Part shown: positions 21,601-33,700 of the stretch, piece after piece
Layout of the letters: each line of letters starts with the position of its first letter
Position numbering within the stretch: the stretch's first letter is position 1
NCBI GenBank assembly: GCA_030068145.1
Contig: JAPJBO010000831.1
Coordinates: 37,493-101,492, forward strand
Source of the DNA: Diplonema papillatum
Lineage: Eukaryota > Euglenozoa > Diplonemea > Diplonemida > Diplonemidae
Length of the DNA stretch: 64,000 nucleotides
Direction: 5' to 3'
Position numbers and translations under genes: made by a program
Notes under the pieces: generated by a model
Database searches by the model: none
Told to the model about the DNA's origin: nothing
The model's input: only the letters and a program-made list of their open reading frames with translations

Positions 21601-24600
21601 AGGCGCGCCACACACTGCACCGTAGTTTTGTTTTATTTTTTTACTTTTTTGTTGTCGAAAACATATTGTGGTTGAGGTGCCACTCAGATGTAGATCTAAA
21701 GCCGCCCACGTCAAATTTTGTTAAGCATTGAGTTCTTTTAAGTACATGAACCACATGGATTAGCATGCACTGTTTGTTAAGCAGCGGCTGCCAAAACTTG
21801 CCGTGACGCCTATTTGATGCAAACTGGAACCCACTTCCTTGCTCGGGTTCCGTCTTCGTATCGCAATTCGCAAGATTGTAAGTATATAAGGGAAGGGAGG
21901 GGTTTAGGCAGAAGGTTCGACAAAGTGGCGGAGACAAGTCTGTACTGTAGTATGGTATGATTTGGTCAATACGGCATGTGCGGTAATAGTTGCGGTTGTA
22001 GTACACATATCGGAACCCTCAGTTGAACTACGAGACCTTTTCTAGAGTGAAAGTTTGCTTCTTAAAATGTTCATCACCTGTTTTGGTCATTTTCACAGCA
22101 CACTAATGCTGGCACCAATAATATCATGTAACACAAAAGGGTACCTCGCCATCGATGTTGAAGATGGTCAGGAAATTCTGCGAGCGCGTGCCTCGTGTCG
22201 TGGTCGCAGCTACGGGGTCTTCGACGAGCATGGACCGGATGGCTACGACGGTAGTGTCGGTGCCATCGGGGAGAAACTTGAAGTCGGCGAATCCCAAATT
22301 GGGGTTGACGGAGCACTTGACGGTCGTCCACGTGCACTGCACCATGGAAGAGTTGCACCGGATGATGACGTTGCCTGCACGCCCCTTGTGGTCCCCGTCA
22401 TCGTACGGCTCCTGACTGACACGGAACGGCAGGAATACCCACTGTTCCAAAGCATCACTCCATTGAACCGCCTCGTGCACCACGTATCCCGGCGGGTTGC
22501 ATTTGACGATCTCCCGGATGCGTTTGAAGACGTTCTCCCACAACACACTGCGGGCCCTCCCGTCCTTATCACCTGGCAGCACTTTCACCCACTGAAAGTC
22601 GTTGTGCACGATGTCCCCGTGCTCGACCCACTCCTTCCCGATGCTTCCCGTGTAAAGCCGCCCGTCTTTTGTCGCCATCCACTTGCATTTGAACGGCCGC
22701 TCACTGTTGCCGTCGCCTCCCGCCAATATCCACCTGTGTTGGCGTTGCTGTCTCAGAGCTAGCTACTGGACGAACCTCCTTGTGCCGAAGAGCTCGAACC
22801 AATCAGTACTTTTCAGGTCTCGGAAAGAACGCCTCTAATTGATGAAAACGCGTCAAAAGTCGCGGACGATCGTCGACTTGGATTGTGTACAGATATATAT
22901 GCAGATGTGTCAGAACCCCTTCCCATGCGCACCGGGTTGCTATCCTTCCTTTTTCTAGACTGTTTCTTGTAGTAAGCGGTCGGTTTTTTGAAGTCTCCGT
23001 TTGCCTTGTGAGTTTTTCTCTGCGCAAGCAGAAGTCGGGAAGTCTTGCATACCGTGGGTACAACTCGTGCGTCTCCGTGCGAAGTTCAAAGATGATTCCA
23101 GTCTTGTCATCGCAGGTGTACAACTTCTCATCGTCTTTCCAGTACTGCAAACACGACAGCTCCATGCCGCCCCCGCTGTGGCTGTAGCCGCCCCTGAGAC
23201 GATGACGCTGCCCCCAGTCGACCTGCGGGTGAGTTCTCAGATTCGAAGCCCAGTCAGTGCCGGCCCGACCCCCCAAGCCGGTCCGGCTAACTTCCCACGC
23301 GGCCACGGAACGAGAGAGAACAAATGTGGTGTGGTCGGTGGGCCAGTTCCCCGTAGTTCCCTCGTAGTTCAACACGAGGGGGGGGTGTCTTTTTTTTTTT
23401 TTTTTTCTTTCTTGCTTTTTTTTGGGCAAATTATCTTATAGCCACCCGGTATTTTCAATATTCCCTTAGAGCCACGAAAAAAGAATTTTATTCCCTTATA
23501 GCCACGAACTGACTACAACCGTTTTTTTTTTCCCTTGTAGCCACCACGAAAGAATTTTATTCCCTTATAGCCACGAAAAAAGAATTTTATTCCCTTATAG
23601 CCACGAAAAAAGAATTTTATTCCCGCCACGAAAAAAGAATTTTATTCCCTTATAGCCACGAAAAAAGAATTTTATTCCCTTATAGCCACGAAAAAAGAAC
23701 TTTATTCTAGCCACGGAAAATGAATTTTATTCCCCTATAGCCACGGAAAATGAAGTTTATTCCTGGAGAGCCACCTTCTCCTGTTCGTGTTCATAGGGTG
23801 CCCACCGCTCGCAAGATCAGTCTAAAACTATGTTCCTACCTCCATGAGAGTTCTGAGGAGGATACCCCTGTCGTCCCCATACATCGTGAGGCTTGCTGCT
23901 CCGATCATCAAATTGGTCCTTTGCATTTTATCCGAGGGAGAGGGAGGGGATGCAAAATGCAGTTCAGACTGAAATAGAAGGATGGTTGACTTGTCTGTTG
24001 GGTGGTTCAGGCTGTCCAGGCTGGTCAGGGAATAAAATTCTTTTTCCGTGGCTAAAAGGGAATAAAATTCTTTTTTCGTGGCTGTAAGGGAATAAATTTC
24101 TTTCGTGGTGGCTACAAGGGAAAAAAAAAACGGTTGTAGTCAGTTCGTGGCTATAAGGGAATAAAATTCTTTTTTTGTATAAGCACCTGCTTTGTAGGAA
24201 ATACTTGAGGAGGCTGCCAGCTGCAAAAGATCAAAGGAGGTAAATGTGCTGTAGCCCACACGAAACACAGGTGAATCTGGGTTTAGTGGCGGGCGTAAGC
24301 GTTCAACAAAAAAGACCCATTTTGTAGTTGTATTGTTTCTCCCCCTCTAGCCTCCTTCGAAGTAAGCACAAGGCAGCCCCTCGAGTATTTCCGTGGCTAT
24401 AAGGGAATTAAAAAACATGTGGTGGCTGTAAGGGAATAAAAAACATTGACGTGGCTATAAGGGAATAAAAAAACTGAAGGGACTGCTCGCGGACTTTGCA
24501 AAGAAACGAAGAGACACGATCCGGCACGTGGCGAAACGCGTGAAGTTCCTGTGCGACGACCCGTTAGCGGCACGGTGGTCCTCGCTAGTTTTGAGATATC

Positions 24601-24721
24601 TCGAGTAAATCAGCACTGCGTCTTGTGTGGGGGGCAACGGAAGAGGAAGAAGTGGAAAGAGAAGGGATCGGAGCGGTAGGGAAAAGGGAGAGTGAATGAC
24701 TAACGATATCAACGGAAGGAG

Positions 24722-24765
<44 letters not shown>

Positions 24766-27700
24766 TCCGCCGGTAGAGAAACCTCGCCTAAAGAAATCAA
24801 CTGCCTTCGGGTAGGCTAGTCTGACACTAGTTGTCGTCGGGAAAAAAAAAAAAAAAAATCGTGGTGGCTAGAAGGGAATAAACCCTTTTTTTTTTTTTTT
24901 TTTTGCTGAGTGCTTCAGGGATGCAGCCTTGGGTCCTGGAGAGCATTTCTAAGCTACCTTGCACTTTTGCGTCACAAAATAAGGACAATTTCGGGTAATT
25001 CGAGCGTCTCAAGATCAGAAACCCCAGGAGACAAGCCACCGGGTCCAGGCCAAAATCGGTGAATTTCGGGGGGGAACTCCTTTGTGGCGACCACTTCCCC
25101 TGCAGTCGGCCCTGGTGAAGGTGGGACGGAAGAGCTACAAAGGTGCAGCTCCAACTTGGGCAGTGCGGCCCTGTGATATACGTGCCCCGAAGAGGAACGA
25201 ATAGGATGAGAAGGAAGGACAGACTGGGAGTCACGGTTTGACAGGTAGTGACAGGATTAGCTGCGGCAAAAAGGAGAGCAGGAACGGCTCTATCAGAGGG
25301 TTTCGAAGCGATCGCGGGACCGGAGACCTTCGCGGCGGTCGGAGGAGAGAGGTAGTTCCGGGCGCTGCAGTATTGACTGGATGGGAAGTGCTGGGCGGTG
25401 GCGGGTGACGTCTCGACGGCGGAGCTCGCCGTCGACTTTGAAGTGTGCACCGGACTGGATCTTCCGGGCAGTGTCGTAGCGACGACGGACGGGACACCGT
25501 TGAGCATGCGTGCGAGGGTACTCGGAAAACTTTTAAAACCCGTCGGGGATGCGCTGGAGCGAAACGGTGACGGACCGCTTCTGCCAGGCAGGAAACTGGA
25601 GAAGATAGGGTCGCTGAGAACGGTGGGAGCCCCGCCGTGCCTCACGGGGTACGAGATGAGGCCGATCTTCCGTGGTGGTACGGAGACGATGGAAGTGCTC
25701 GAGACACAGGTGACGACGGCACGAGTCAGCGGCGAGGCGCGGGGGATGGATCTTTTCCCGACGTACGGAGGTGGAAGGGCGAAGCGTGCGGCGAGATGGG
25801 CGGTGTTCAACGACGCTAAGGAACACGAAAAGTGGAGTGAGCGGGTGTGCCACGAGCACCAGAAAGTGAAGTGCGGCGTGTGAAAGCGCCGGGGCAAGTC
25901 GGCGTGGTGCTGTGAGGTCCACCACAAGGATGACGACGGCCTAGCGGTGAAGTTCTGCCGGCAACACCGCAGGACGCGATGCGCGACGTGTAAGACGATA
26001 GCAGAGTGCTGCCGCAACGGACACCTGATCATGGCATGCCGACGTGTGCACTGCAGCCGGCTCGCGGACTTGCGAAGTCGAAGGCCCAAACTGTGCTGTC
26101 GAAGGGGCACCACCGGGCGGCCTTGGCGAGCGGAGAAGGCAGCAAAGAAGAAGAAGAAGAAGGCGGAGAGCCCCGTGTCTGCACCGAGGTGGCGAAGAGG
26201 GAAAACGCTCCCAGAAGCAGCGGGAGAAGATGGGACCGAAGAGCGGGAAACCTCATCGCCACCGAGAGCGAAGGTCGAGAAGACGGCGCCAACGCGAGCG
26301 AAGAAGCGGCAATCGGACTCCGCGGCGGAGCCGGTATCAAAAGGCGCAAAGGACGCATCGAAGCGCAAGCGAAGAAGCCGAGCGGGCAGACGACCCCACA
26401 GAAGGCAACACGGTCATCGCCCTAGCGCCTTGAAGAAGCAGAAATCGACGCGCAACCGATGAACCTCGACGAGCAATCGAAGAAGAAGCGAGGCACCAAA
26501 CGCGCGCCTGAGCGCGACGATCAAGACGAGCTAAAGAGGCGAAAGCATGACACCGGCGATGCAAAATATTTATCGCCACAGATTATTTGCATTCCAACCC
26601 AAACTATCAGAGGCGGTCACGGTCGAAGACGGCAACCCGAGCGAGGAGTAAGGTTGATAACCAGAATGACAGTCAGAATGGCCATGCTGAATACAAAGTT
26701 GCGTTGCGGAGGAGAAACTGGTGCTTGGCCGAGGATAAGATGGCTATGGCGGCAGGGACAGAACAGAGAGACAGCGAGTCCTTCTTGTGTGGGGTAGTCA
26801 CACCTTCGCAGTCCCAGGACCTCCACCCACTTGCAAACAGCCGTTGTCTGACCTTTCCGGGAAGGGACGAGTTGGAATGCAGATACCATCTCCGGAGAGC
26901 TTCCGGTTTCTCCCAGAGTAGAGGAGCTGAAGCAAACGCCACCTGGGCCTCTGAACGTGATTGCGGATCACCTTCTTGCTCAAAGCCAAGAGGGATTGGA
27001 GTGTCGGAATGGCGCGCAAGGAGAGGCTCTTGGCTTGTTTGCTTCCTTCGCTGGCAGGAGGGAGATTTCGGACGCGGGAAAGCCTTGGGTTCTTCGGGCT
27101 CTGCATCCTTCTGTTCCAGAGATCGTAGAGCAGTTTGCCCACAACAACTTTAGCCTTGAATTGTATGCTTCGGGTGAGGGCATGCAGTTTATCAAGAAGT
27201 AACTCAGCTTCCCTTGCAGACACAAGTTGGACTCAGCTTGCTGAGCAAGCACATCCTTTCGTCTATCACATCAAATCACCATGGGACTCTTGATTGCGTG
27301 CTGCCGACCAATTTTACCTGTGGGCTGTCCAAGATATCCTAGATCTCGATCGGCCTCTGTCACGAAAACGCGACTATGTTCAAGGATGTACAAGCACGCA
27401 ATGGTCGCAACTGAGCTTTTCCTTCAGTCCTCCTGGCGAACGTTGAAGGGCCGGTAGCGAGATTTACTTAGGTTCCTGCAACCGACTTTTGCGAGTCCTA
27501 CGATAGCGGTCTACTTTTTCAACAAATCCTTCATGCGCATTCCACGGCGGCACGAAAGCACCACCCCCGACGCCCCCTGTCCACCGACAGGCTCCATTTT
27601 TTGAAAGGCTTGGCCCTGTTGTGGAAGGCCCAAGCAAGAGGAACCGTTTGGGTCACTCCAAAGCTCCGGGTTTTGCGCCGGTGCGTGGCGTTTGAAAACA

Positions 27701-30700
27701 ATCCCCCCAAATAATAAAATCCTCACTCCTATGCTTGTGTCTGTCACTCTCGTCCTCCGCTCCTGCTCTGCTTGCCGCGCGCCGTATAGTTGGAGTAAAA
27801 GGTGAAGCCAGAAAGCTGTTAATCAGCAAAGCAAGCTACTTTGTTTCTCTGGACGGATTGGGAGCGGCAAACCTGTCGTTCGGATTATTATTAGTCTTCA
27901 AAGAAACAAGTTTCTTTTCCTACAAAAAAAAAAAGGACACCCCAAGGTCAGTTCCCCGTAGTTCCTCCGTAGTTCCCCTTGGCTATACCGACCACACCAA
28001 AATGCGCAGTTTTGTTGCCTTCAAAAGCGATGGCGTAAAAAATTAGTATGGCTGGTGTGGTCGGTGGGTCAGTTCCCCGTAGTTCCCCCGTAGTTCAACA
28101 AGGGGGGGAAATCTTAGTTTAACGTTTAGGCAGAGCACTGCCTCTCATGCATGGTTGATGCTAGCATCAAGTCTTCTTCGAGGAAGATGTCGTCTAGGAA
28201 AGGGCGTCTAGGAAACCGGGATATAAGGGCACCAAATTTGTTTTGAACCGGGATATCAGGGCACCAAATTTGTTTTGTACCCAAGATACTGGAGCCAAAA
28301 AATTCGGGGGGAAATCGAAGAAAGTTCAAAAGAAGTTCGAAAAAAGTTCGAATCTTTTGTTGGTGGTACCGTGCTTGCGCCCGTTGAATCTGGAAGAGCA
28401 TTAAGTCGTTGATGCGGTGCGTGGTGGTCTTGGTCTTATTGGTGTCGTAAAGCTTGCAGCCGTCACATTTGTAGCCGTGGGGTACGGACCATGCGCAGTG
28501 TTCGTCGAGGCATCCCTGCACGGTGTTGGCTTTGATCGACAGGATGGTGGCGTCTTGCTGCGCAAATTTTGAACGACTGAGTCCGCAGTGATCGCAACGC
28601 ATGGTTGTGGTGGTTTCGTGTGTGAAGCCTTCTATGTAGTCCTGCCGTTGGCCGGGGCAAAGTCTGTGCGCCAGATTTTCTTCCAACAACGCGGTGGTGC
28701 TGGCGCGAAGGGCTTCTCCTAAGTCGCACTGCTGTCCGTCGCCGAAGGGTCCACTGATACTCGCGAAGACGCGCAGAAGTGTATCCGGTGTGCGGGCGTT
28801 GCGTGTCCAGTTGAAGACGGCTGTGGTACATTCGCCCTTAATGTGGGTGGTGCAATTGTGATACGCGGCGACCTGCTGTGCTAGTACGGTGGCGGAGATC
28901 AGGTTTAAGGCTGCTTGGAGGTAGCAAGAGTTTGTCGTAGTAAAACGAGAGGTCTTCCACTTGGTACTGGCTGCGTCGGCGGCGATTGCGGCCGCAAGGG
29001 TGGCGGAAGCGACAAGGTTGGCGACTCTTTGCACTGGGCTGAAGTTATGGGTGGATTGGGACACCGCGTGTAGGGCGGTTTCGCGCTCGATCGTCGTAGT
29101 GGAACTGTCGTCCGAGCTGTTTGAACGGTCGTCTGGGGTGGTTGGAAGCTCGGCCGGGTCGAAGTTAATCGGTCTGTGCTTTCCGGCGTATTCTGGTTCG
29201 AGAATGCGCGGCTTGCCGCTTCTGTAGCGCGCTATGGAATAGCCGAGGAAAGGTTTGAGCTGGTCATGTAGGCGCGGAAGGCGCTGGAACTCTTCGGTTA
29301 GCCAGGCGTGCCAGGGTGGGTAGAGGACTCTTGGGCTGTGCCCGCGTTCCAGCATCGTGTAAACGTTTCGCTGGATTTCGACACGGAGATCCTGCCAATG
29401 GTTGGTCTGGCGGATTGCTCGTATGAGGGAGCCCTTGAAGATGCCACTAGCTTGGGCCCTGGGTGGTTTGGTGGTGTGTGAAGCGTGTACCGTGCGCTTT
29501 GGGGTGGATGCTGAGCCTTATGTGTGGAGGGTGCGGTGCCGCCGGCCGTTCTATTCGTATGCGCATACCCAGGAACACGATGTCGTCTTGGGCTGTAGTC
29601 GTATCTTTGTATGACATACGATATAGAGATTCCGGCGGCGGTTTGTTGTCCCATTGCAAAAAGTCGTCGATGTATCGCCACGTGTCTGCGTGTGCTTTGG
29701 CCTCCTCTGTCTTGCCTTCTGCTAGGAGCCCGTCGATGTAAAGGGCTTCTATGCAGTAGCAGTAGAGGTTAGCTAGGTCCGAGCTAGCATTGCCTCCCAT
29801 CGGGATTCCTTCTACTTGTCTGAGTATCTCGTCGCCCTGTTCTATGAATACGTTGTCGATGACGAATTCGAGTAGGGTTTTGATCTCCTCCCTCGAGTAG
29901 TTGCGGCTTGTATTGTTCGCTCCTTTTCCAAAATTGAACGTCTTCTTGCCCTGCTGTTTCGCGCCTCTCGTGAGAGATTTGTGTCCTCGTTTCTCCTCGT
30001 AGTCGTATGCCTCGTCTATCGTCTGCCCGACTCTGCGCTTCAGATCATCGTGCGGCAAATTCGTATACATGGTGTAGAAGTCGTGCGTGCCCGGCATCTT
30101 GAGACGTAGACGTATTTGGTGCTGCTTGATGTGTAGAGCGATGTCGTCTGGGCTTTCTGTGAAAAAGGCACGTTTGATGCCCGTCTGCCGCTGCCTGTGG
30201 CGGTCCTCCTCCTTCAGGGATCGCATAATTGCTTTGAGGAGACCGGACAGCTCGAGATGTGCGTTCGTCGTGGTGGCTTTCGGTTTCTGCTTTCGTCCGG
30301 GGGTCGTCTTGTTGCTTCGCTCCGCAGCCACGCCGGCTATCCAACGAAAGCTTGGCTCGGCCTTGTGGAGTTTGAGGCTGCCGTAAAGGTATGGTAAACT
30401 TCCGTGAGCTTGCAATTTGAAAGGGTCCAGTTGACGTTGGTGCTCCTGTTGCAACTGGGCTTTTGTAACCGCTTGTTTCTTGTAGGTTGTGTTCGACTGA
30501 AGTTGGTGTTGCAATGCTGTGGAGTATGCGGCCTTACAGCAGTAGCCGAAATCGTGCGTGGTTTTGTCGACGGGGAGGATGACGAGGTCTTCTTTGAGGT
30601 TCCGAAGCTCCTGAGATGCACTACTGCTGAGAGTTTCCTCGTCGGAAGGGGGCAAAGTGGAGAGACGTAGTGAGAGCTCGAGCTTAAGAGCGGCTTCGAA

Positions 30701-33700
30701 GTCGGTGGTGCTGCTACCGAGTGTGAAGTATTTGCTGATGTATTCATCTATGGCATCGTGCACGCCGGCTTCTAGTGAGTGGTGGTCTTGGTAGCATCGG
30801 TACTTCCGTCCGCGTTTGACCACCTCCGTGAGCCCTTTGTCTTTGGTGATGTCCGCCAGAAAGCCGATCGCGTGCCCGTCTAGGTTTCGGTCGGCGCGGT
30901 AGTGTCGGCAGGCACACTGGTCCGCGGGTTTCAGCTCCACTTTAGGCGCGAGTTTGCTGACTTCTGTGACGTTCTGCACGCGTAGGAAAAGCGGGGGGTT
31001 CATCCGGTACGTGATTTTGGTTCTGTCCAGAGTCTGCTGGCTGGGGCAGGCTTGACGTATGTGCGGCTGCTGCAGCAGGTCGTTGAGGTGGAGTCGGTGT
31101 ATGTGGTCGCTGCCGTGGGTGATGATAAGCCGTGCCGGTCCGCCGTCGTTCTTCTCGACCTTGGCTAGCGTGATCTCGCTTAGCCGCTCCTTCAAGTGGC
31201 TTTCGATCGTTGTGACCTTCTGTGGTAAGCCAGTCTTGGGGGCGTGGGCTATGAGCCAATTGAGCAAGCGACGGGCTCTCGGGCGGCCTATTCTCTGGTA
31301 TTCGTAGTTCTGGAGTTCGTCTTCACTGAGCGTCAGTAGCTGATGTAGCTGCTTGCGGATTGAGTATGCACGGCCTTGAATGGTCTGGTTGATCATGAGT
31401 TGACCGTTTTGTATCCAGGCCCAGACTGTGCTACAAGGTGCGGTGGGTGGTCTACTGCGCGGCTGGTTGGTCTTACGCTTCCGGTGTCGCTGCTGACGGT
31501 TTTGGTAAACCTTTGGGAGTTGTAGTAGGGCTGGAGGTGAGAGATCCACCAGTTTTCTCTTGGGAGAGCGAGACGTCTGAAGTTCTCGAGTGTCGCTTTC
31601 TCGTCTATCTTGATTTTCTCTATCGGCACCGTGAACAGCGGGTAATTGCGTTTGAGCATCGCGGAGGCGACCGGGGTGCCATTGCGCCTTGCGTACCAGT
31701 GCGAGGTCAGTCGCTCGCGGGCTGTTTTCTTAGTCTGTCCTACGTATCGTGGGCTGCCTCGCTCGTCTACCAGTGCGTATATGACGCCTTCGTCCGCGTA
31801 AGCAGGTTTGTCGGCGTCGGCCTCTTTCCAACCTCTGGACAGTTTGCGGTGGTATTTTGCGAAGAAGGTTTTTTCCGCCTTCTTTCGTTTGGCTTCATAT
31901 TCGTCCCAGAACTGCTTGCCGAAGTTATACTTCGGTTTCGTACGGAAACAGGTAAGAAACGGATTTTTGTGAAACTCGGCCCGTTGCACGTCCTGCGAGC
32001 TGATCGCGTTTTTGGTGATGGTGTGCTTCTGGTAGTCCTTTCCGCGCGGGGGCGTTTCTACCTTGCCGGCTGACCCGTTGAACTGTGGTAAACTGGTGCC
32101 GAACGGAGCTGCTTCGTCGGGACGGTAGTGCCAGTTGCCGTATCGTGGTTGGACTGGGGTTTGAGCGTGTCGGTGTGTCGGTTGTGGTATCGCGGACGAC
32201 GAGCTTTGTAGATCGAAACGTGTTCGTTTGCGCGGATGATGTTGACGAAGGAAGGGTAGTGGGATGGGGGATGGTGAAAGGGAAGGTTGCTCACATTTTC
32301 TTTTCAAAGTTCCTCCCGTTCCGCTGAGCTCGCGCGTGCTGGAAGCGGTGGTGGTGGTGGGTAGAACAGGAGAGTCGGGCCGTCGCTGGTGTTTGTCGCT
32401 AGTGGTTTGCAAGGGAGGTGGAGCGGGGGGCGGTGGTAATCTGTCGGAGACGTCTTGGTAGGGTGGTGTGGTTTGCAGGCGTTTGCGTATGGTGGCTTCC
32501 AAGTACGAGGGTAGCGGGGAGTTGTCGTCCGGTGTGCTGAGTGGTGGATGTACGCGTCGCGAGAAACCGGGGCTCCTCGTAGCGCCTAGGCTTGGTGTCG
32601 TGGACTTGGGTTGATCGATCGACGGGTCGCGGAGTACATGCGTCGGCGCCGGGGTGATTGGTGGGGCCTCGTTCGAGCTGTATGTATTCTCATGTTGGGT
32701 TAGGGACCGTGCACGAGGGCTCGTGCCGAGCTTGGTTTCGGTGGGTGTGGAGGGTCGGTAGTCGTATTCGTTCGGAAGCCGCCTTTGGTCTCGTGTGAGC
32801 GTTTTGTTTGCGGTATGGGGCGCAGAGCTCGTGGCGGTGGACGGAGAGGAGGTTGTGTCCGAAATATTATGGATGATGTGTTGCGGAGTGTAAAGCTCGA
32901 AGTCGGGTGGTTTTATGTGCTCCGGTTTGCGAGTTGGGTCGCGCTTGCTTCCGTCGAGGCGCGTGGAACTTTTAAGAGGACGATACGACATGTCAGTAAC
33001 CAATGGTGGGGTGTGGTACAGCTCTGGCGGAAGCAAAGAACTTCTGTAAGTGTTGGATGATGTAGGTGGTATCGACCGAGGGCGGTAGTCTTCTTCGGGT
33101 AGTGCTGGCGAGTGCGGCTTGGATAAAGGAGGGTTTGAATAGTCTGCCAGAAGCGACGGGACGCGCGGTTTGAGGTGGACTGGACTGGTTTTGTGGCGTT
33201 GAGGGTGGTAGGTTTCAGCCGCCGGTGCAGGGTATTGTAGTTGGTGTCGTGGTTGTGGGTAGAGGTCTACGTCGGGCGGCGTTAGGGAGCGCGGTTTGTG
33301 ATGGCGCATTGCTTTGCCGGCTTTCGACGGCGTTGTTTTGTGGTGCGGTTCGGGGTGGCATGGTAAGGGGTAGTAACTCTCTGCAGCAGTAGCAAGGGAG
33401 CATGGTGCGGAGTGGTCTGAGCGCTCCCCTGGCGAACGTTCGGTGGAGGAGATCTTGGGATGGTATGGTTGCGGGATGTAGTACTCTTCGTTGGGCGATC
33501 GGGGAGAGAGGCGGTGAACGAGTGTTTTGACGTCTTCTGGTGCAAGCGCAGTGAGGTGTGACTTGGCGTGGTAAGGCAGGGGGTAGTAATCTTCGGTCGT
33601 GGGCGCGCGGGAATATGGTGTGGTAGAGCGGTGTACGCGGCTCTTTGCGGGATGAGTGGTGTGGTGGGATTCAGAGAGGCAAGGACGAGGGATGTAGTCC

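Larger units (their letters stand above)
15395..22144 (-). other. Apyrase intron 3 (6.75 kb)
   Basis: GTACCC donor and CATTGCAG acceptor. Nearly all of it is LINE-B in sense orientation plus a SINE-like repeat. Confidence 0.7.

Noticed and set aside
22042-22077. Alternative apyrase end after an acceptor at 22078 (GEVMNILRSK)
   Set aside because: It runs into a dispersed repeat and lacks the KFEGI tail, whereas exon 4 at 15394 supplies it in phase.
22042-22762. Plus-strand frame 22055-22762 as a gene
   Set aside because: It is antisense to apyrase exon 3, whose motifs are unambiguous.
23437-24480. CRISPR-like array
   Set aside because: Units are contiguous minisatellite repeats without unique spacers, no cas genes, eukaryotic context.
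24827-26368. 513-codon minus-strand frame
   Set aside because: Ser/Pro/Arg-rich composition with poly-Phe encoded by A tracts; it is antisense to the Cys/His-rich plus frame and shows no domain.
28106-28200. Hammerhead ribozyme associated with the Penelope-like element
   Set aside because: No CUGAUGA/GAAA core in either orientation; the hairpins are of another type.
31393-31549. Programmed frameshift between GIY-YIG and RT in copy 1
   Set aside because: Copy 3 encodes both in one frame and copy 1 has a second shift elsewhere, so random inactivation (or sequence error) is simpler.
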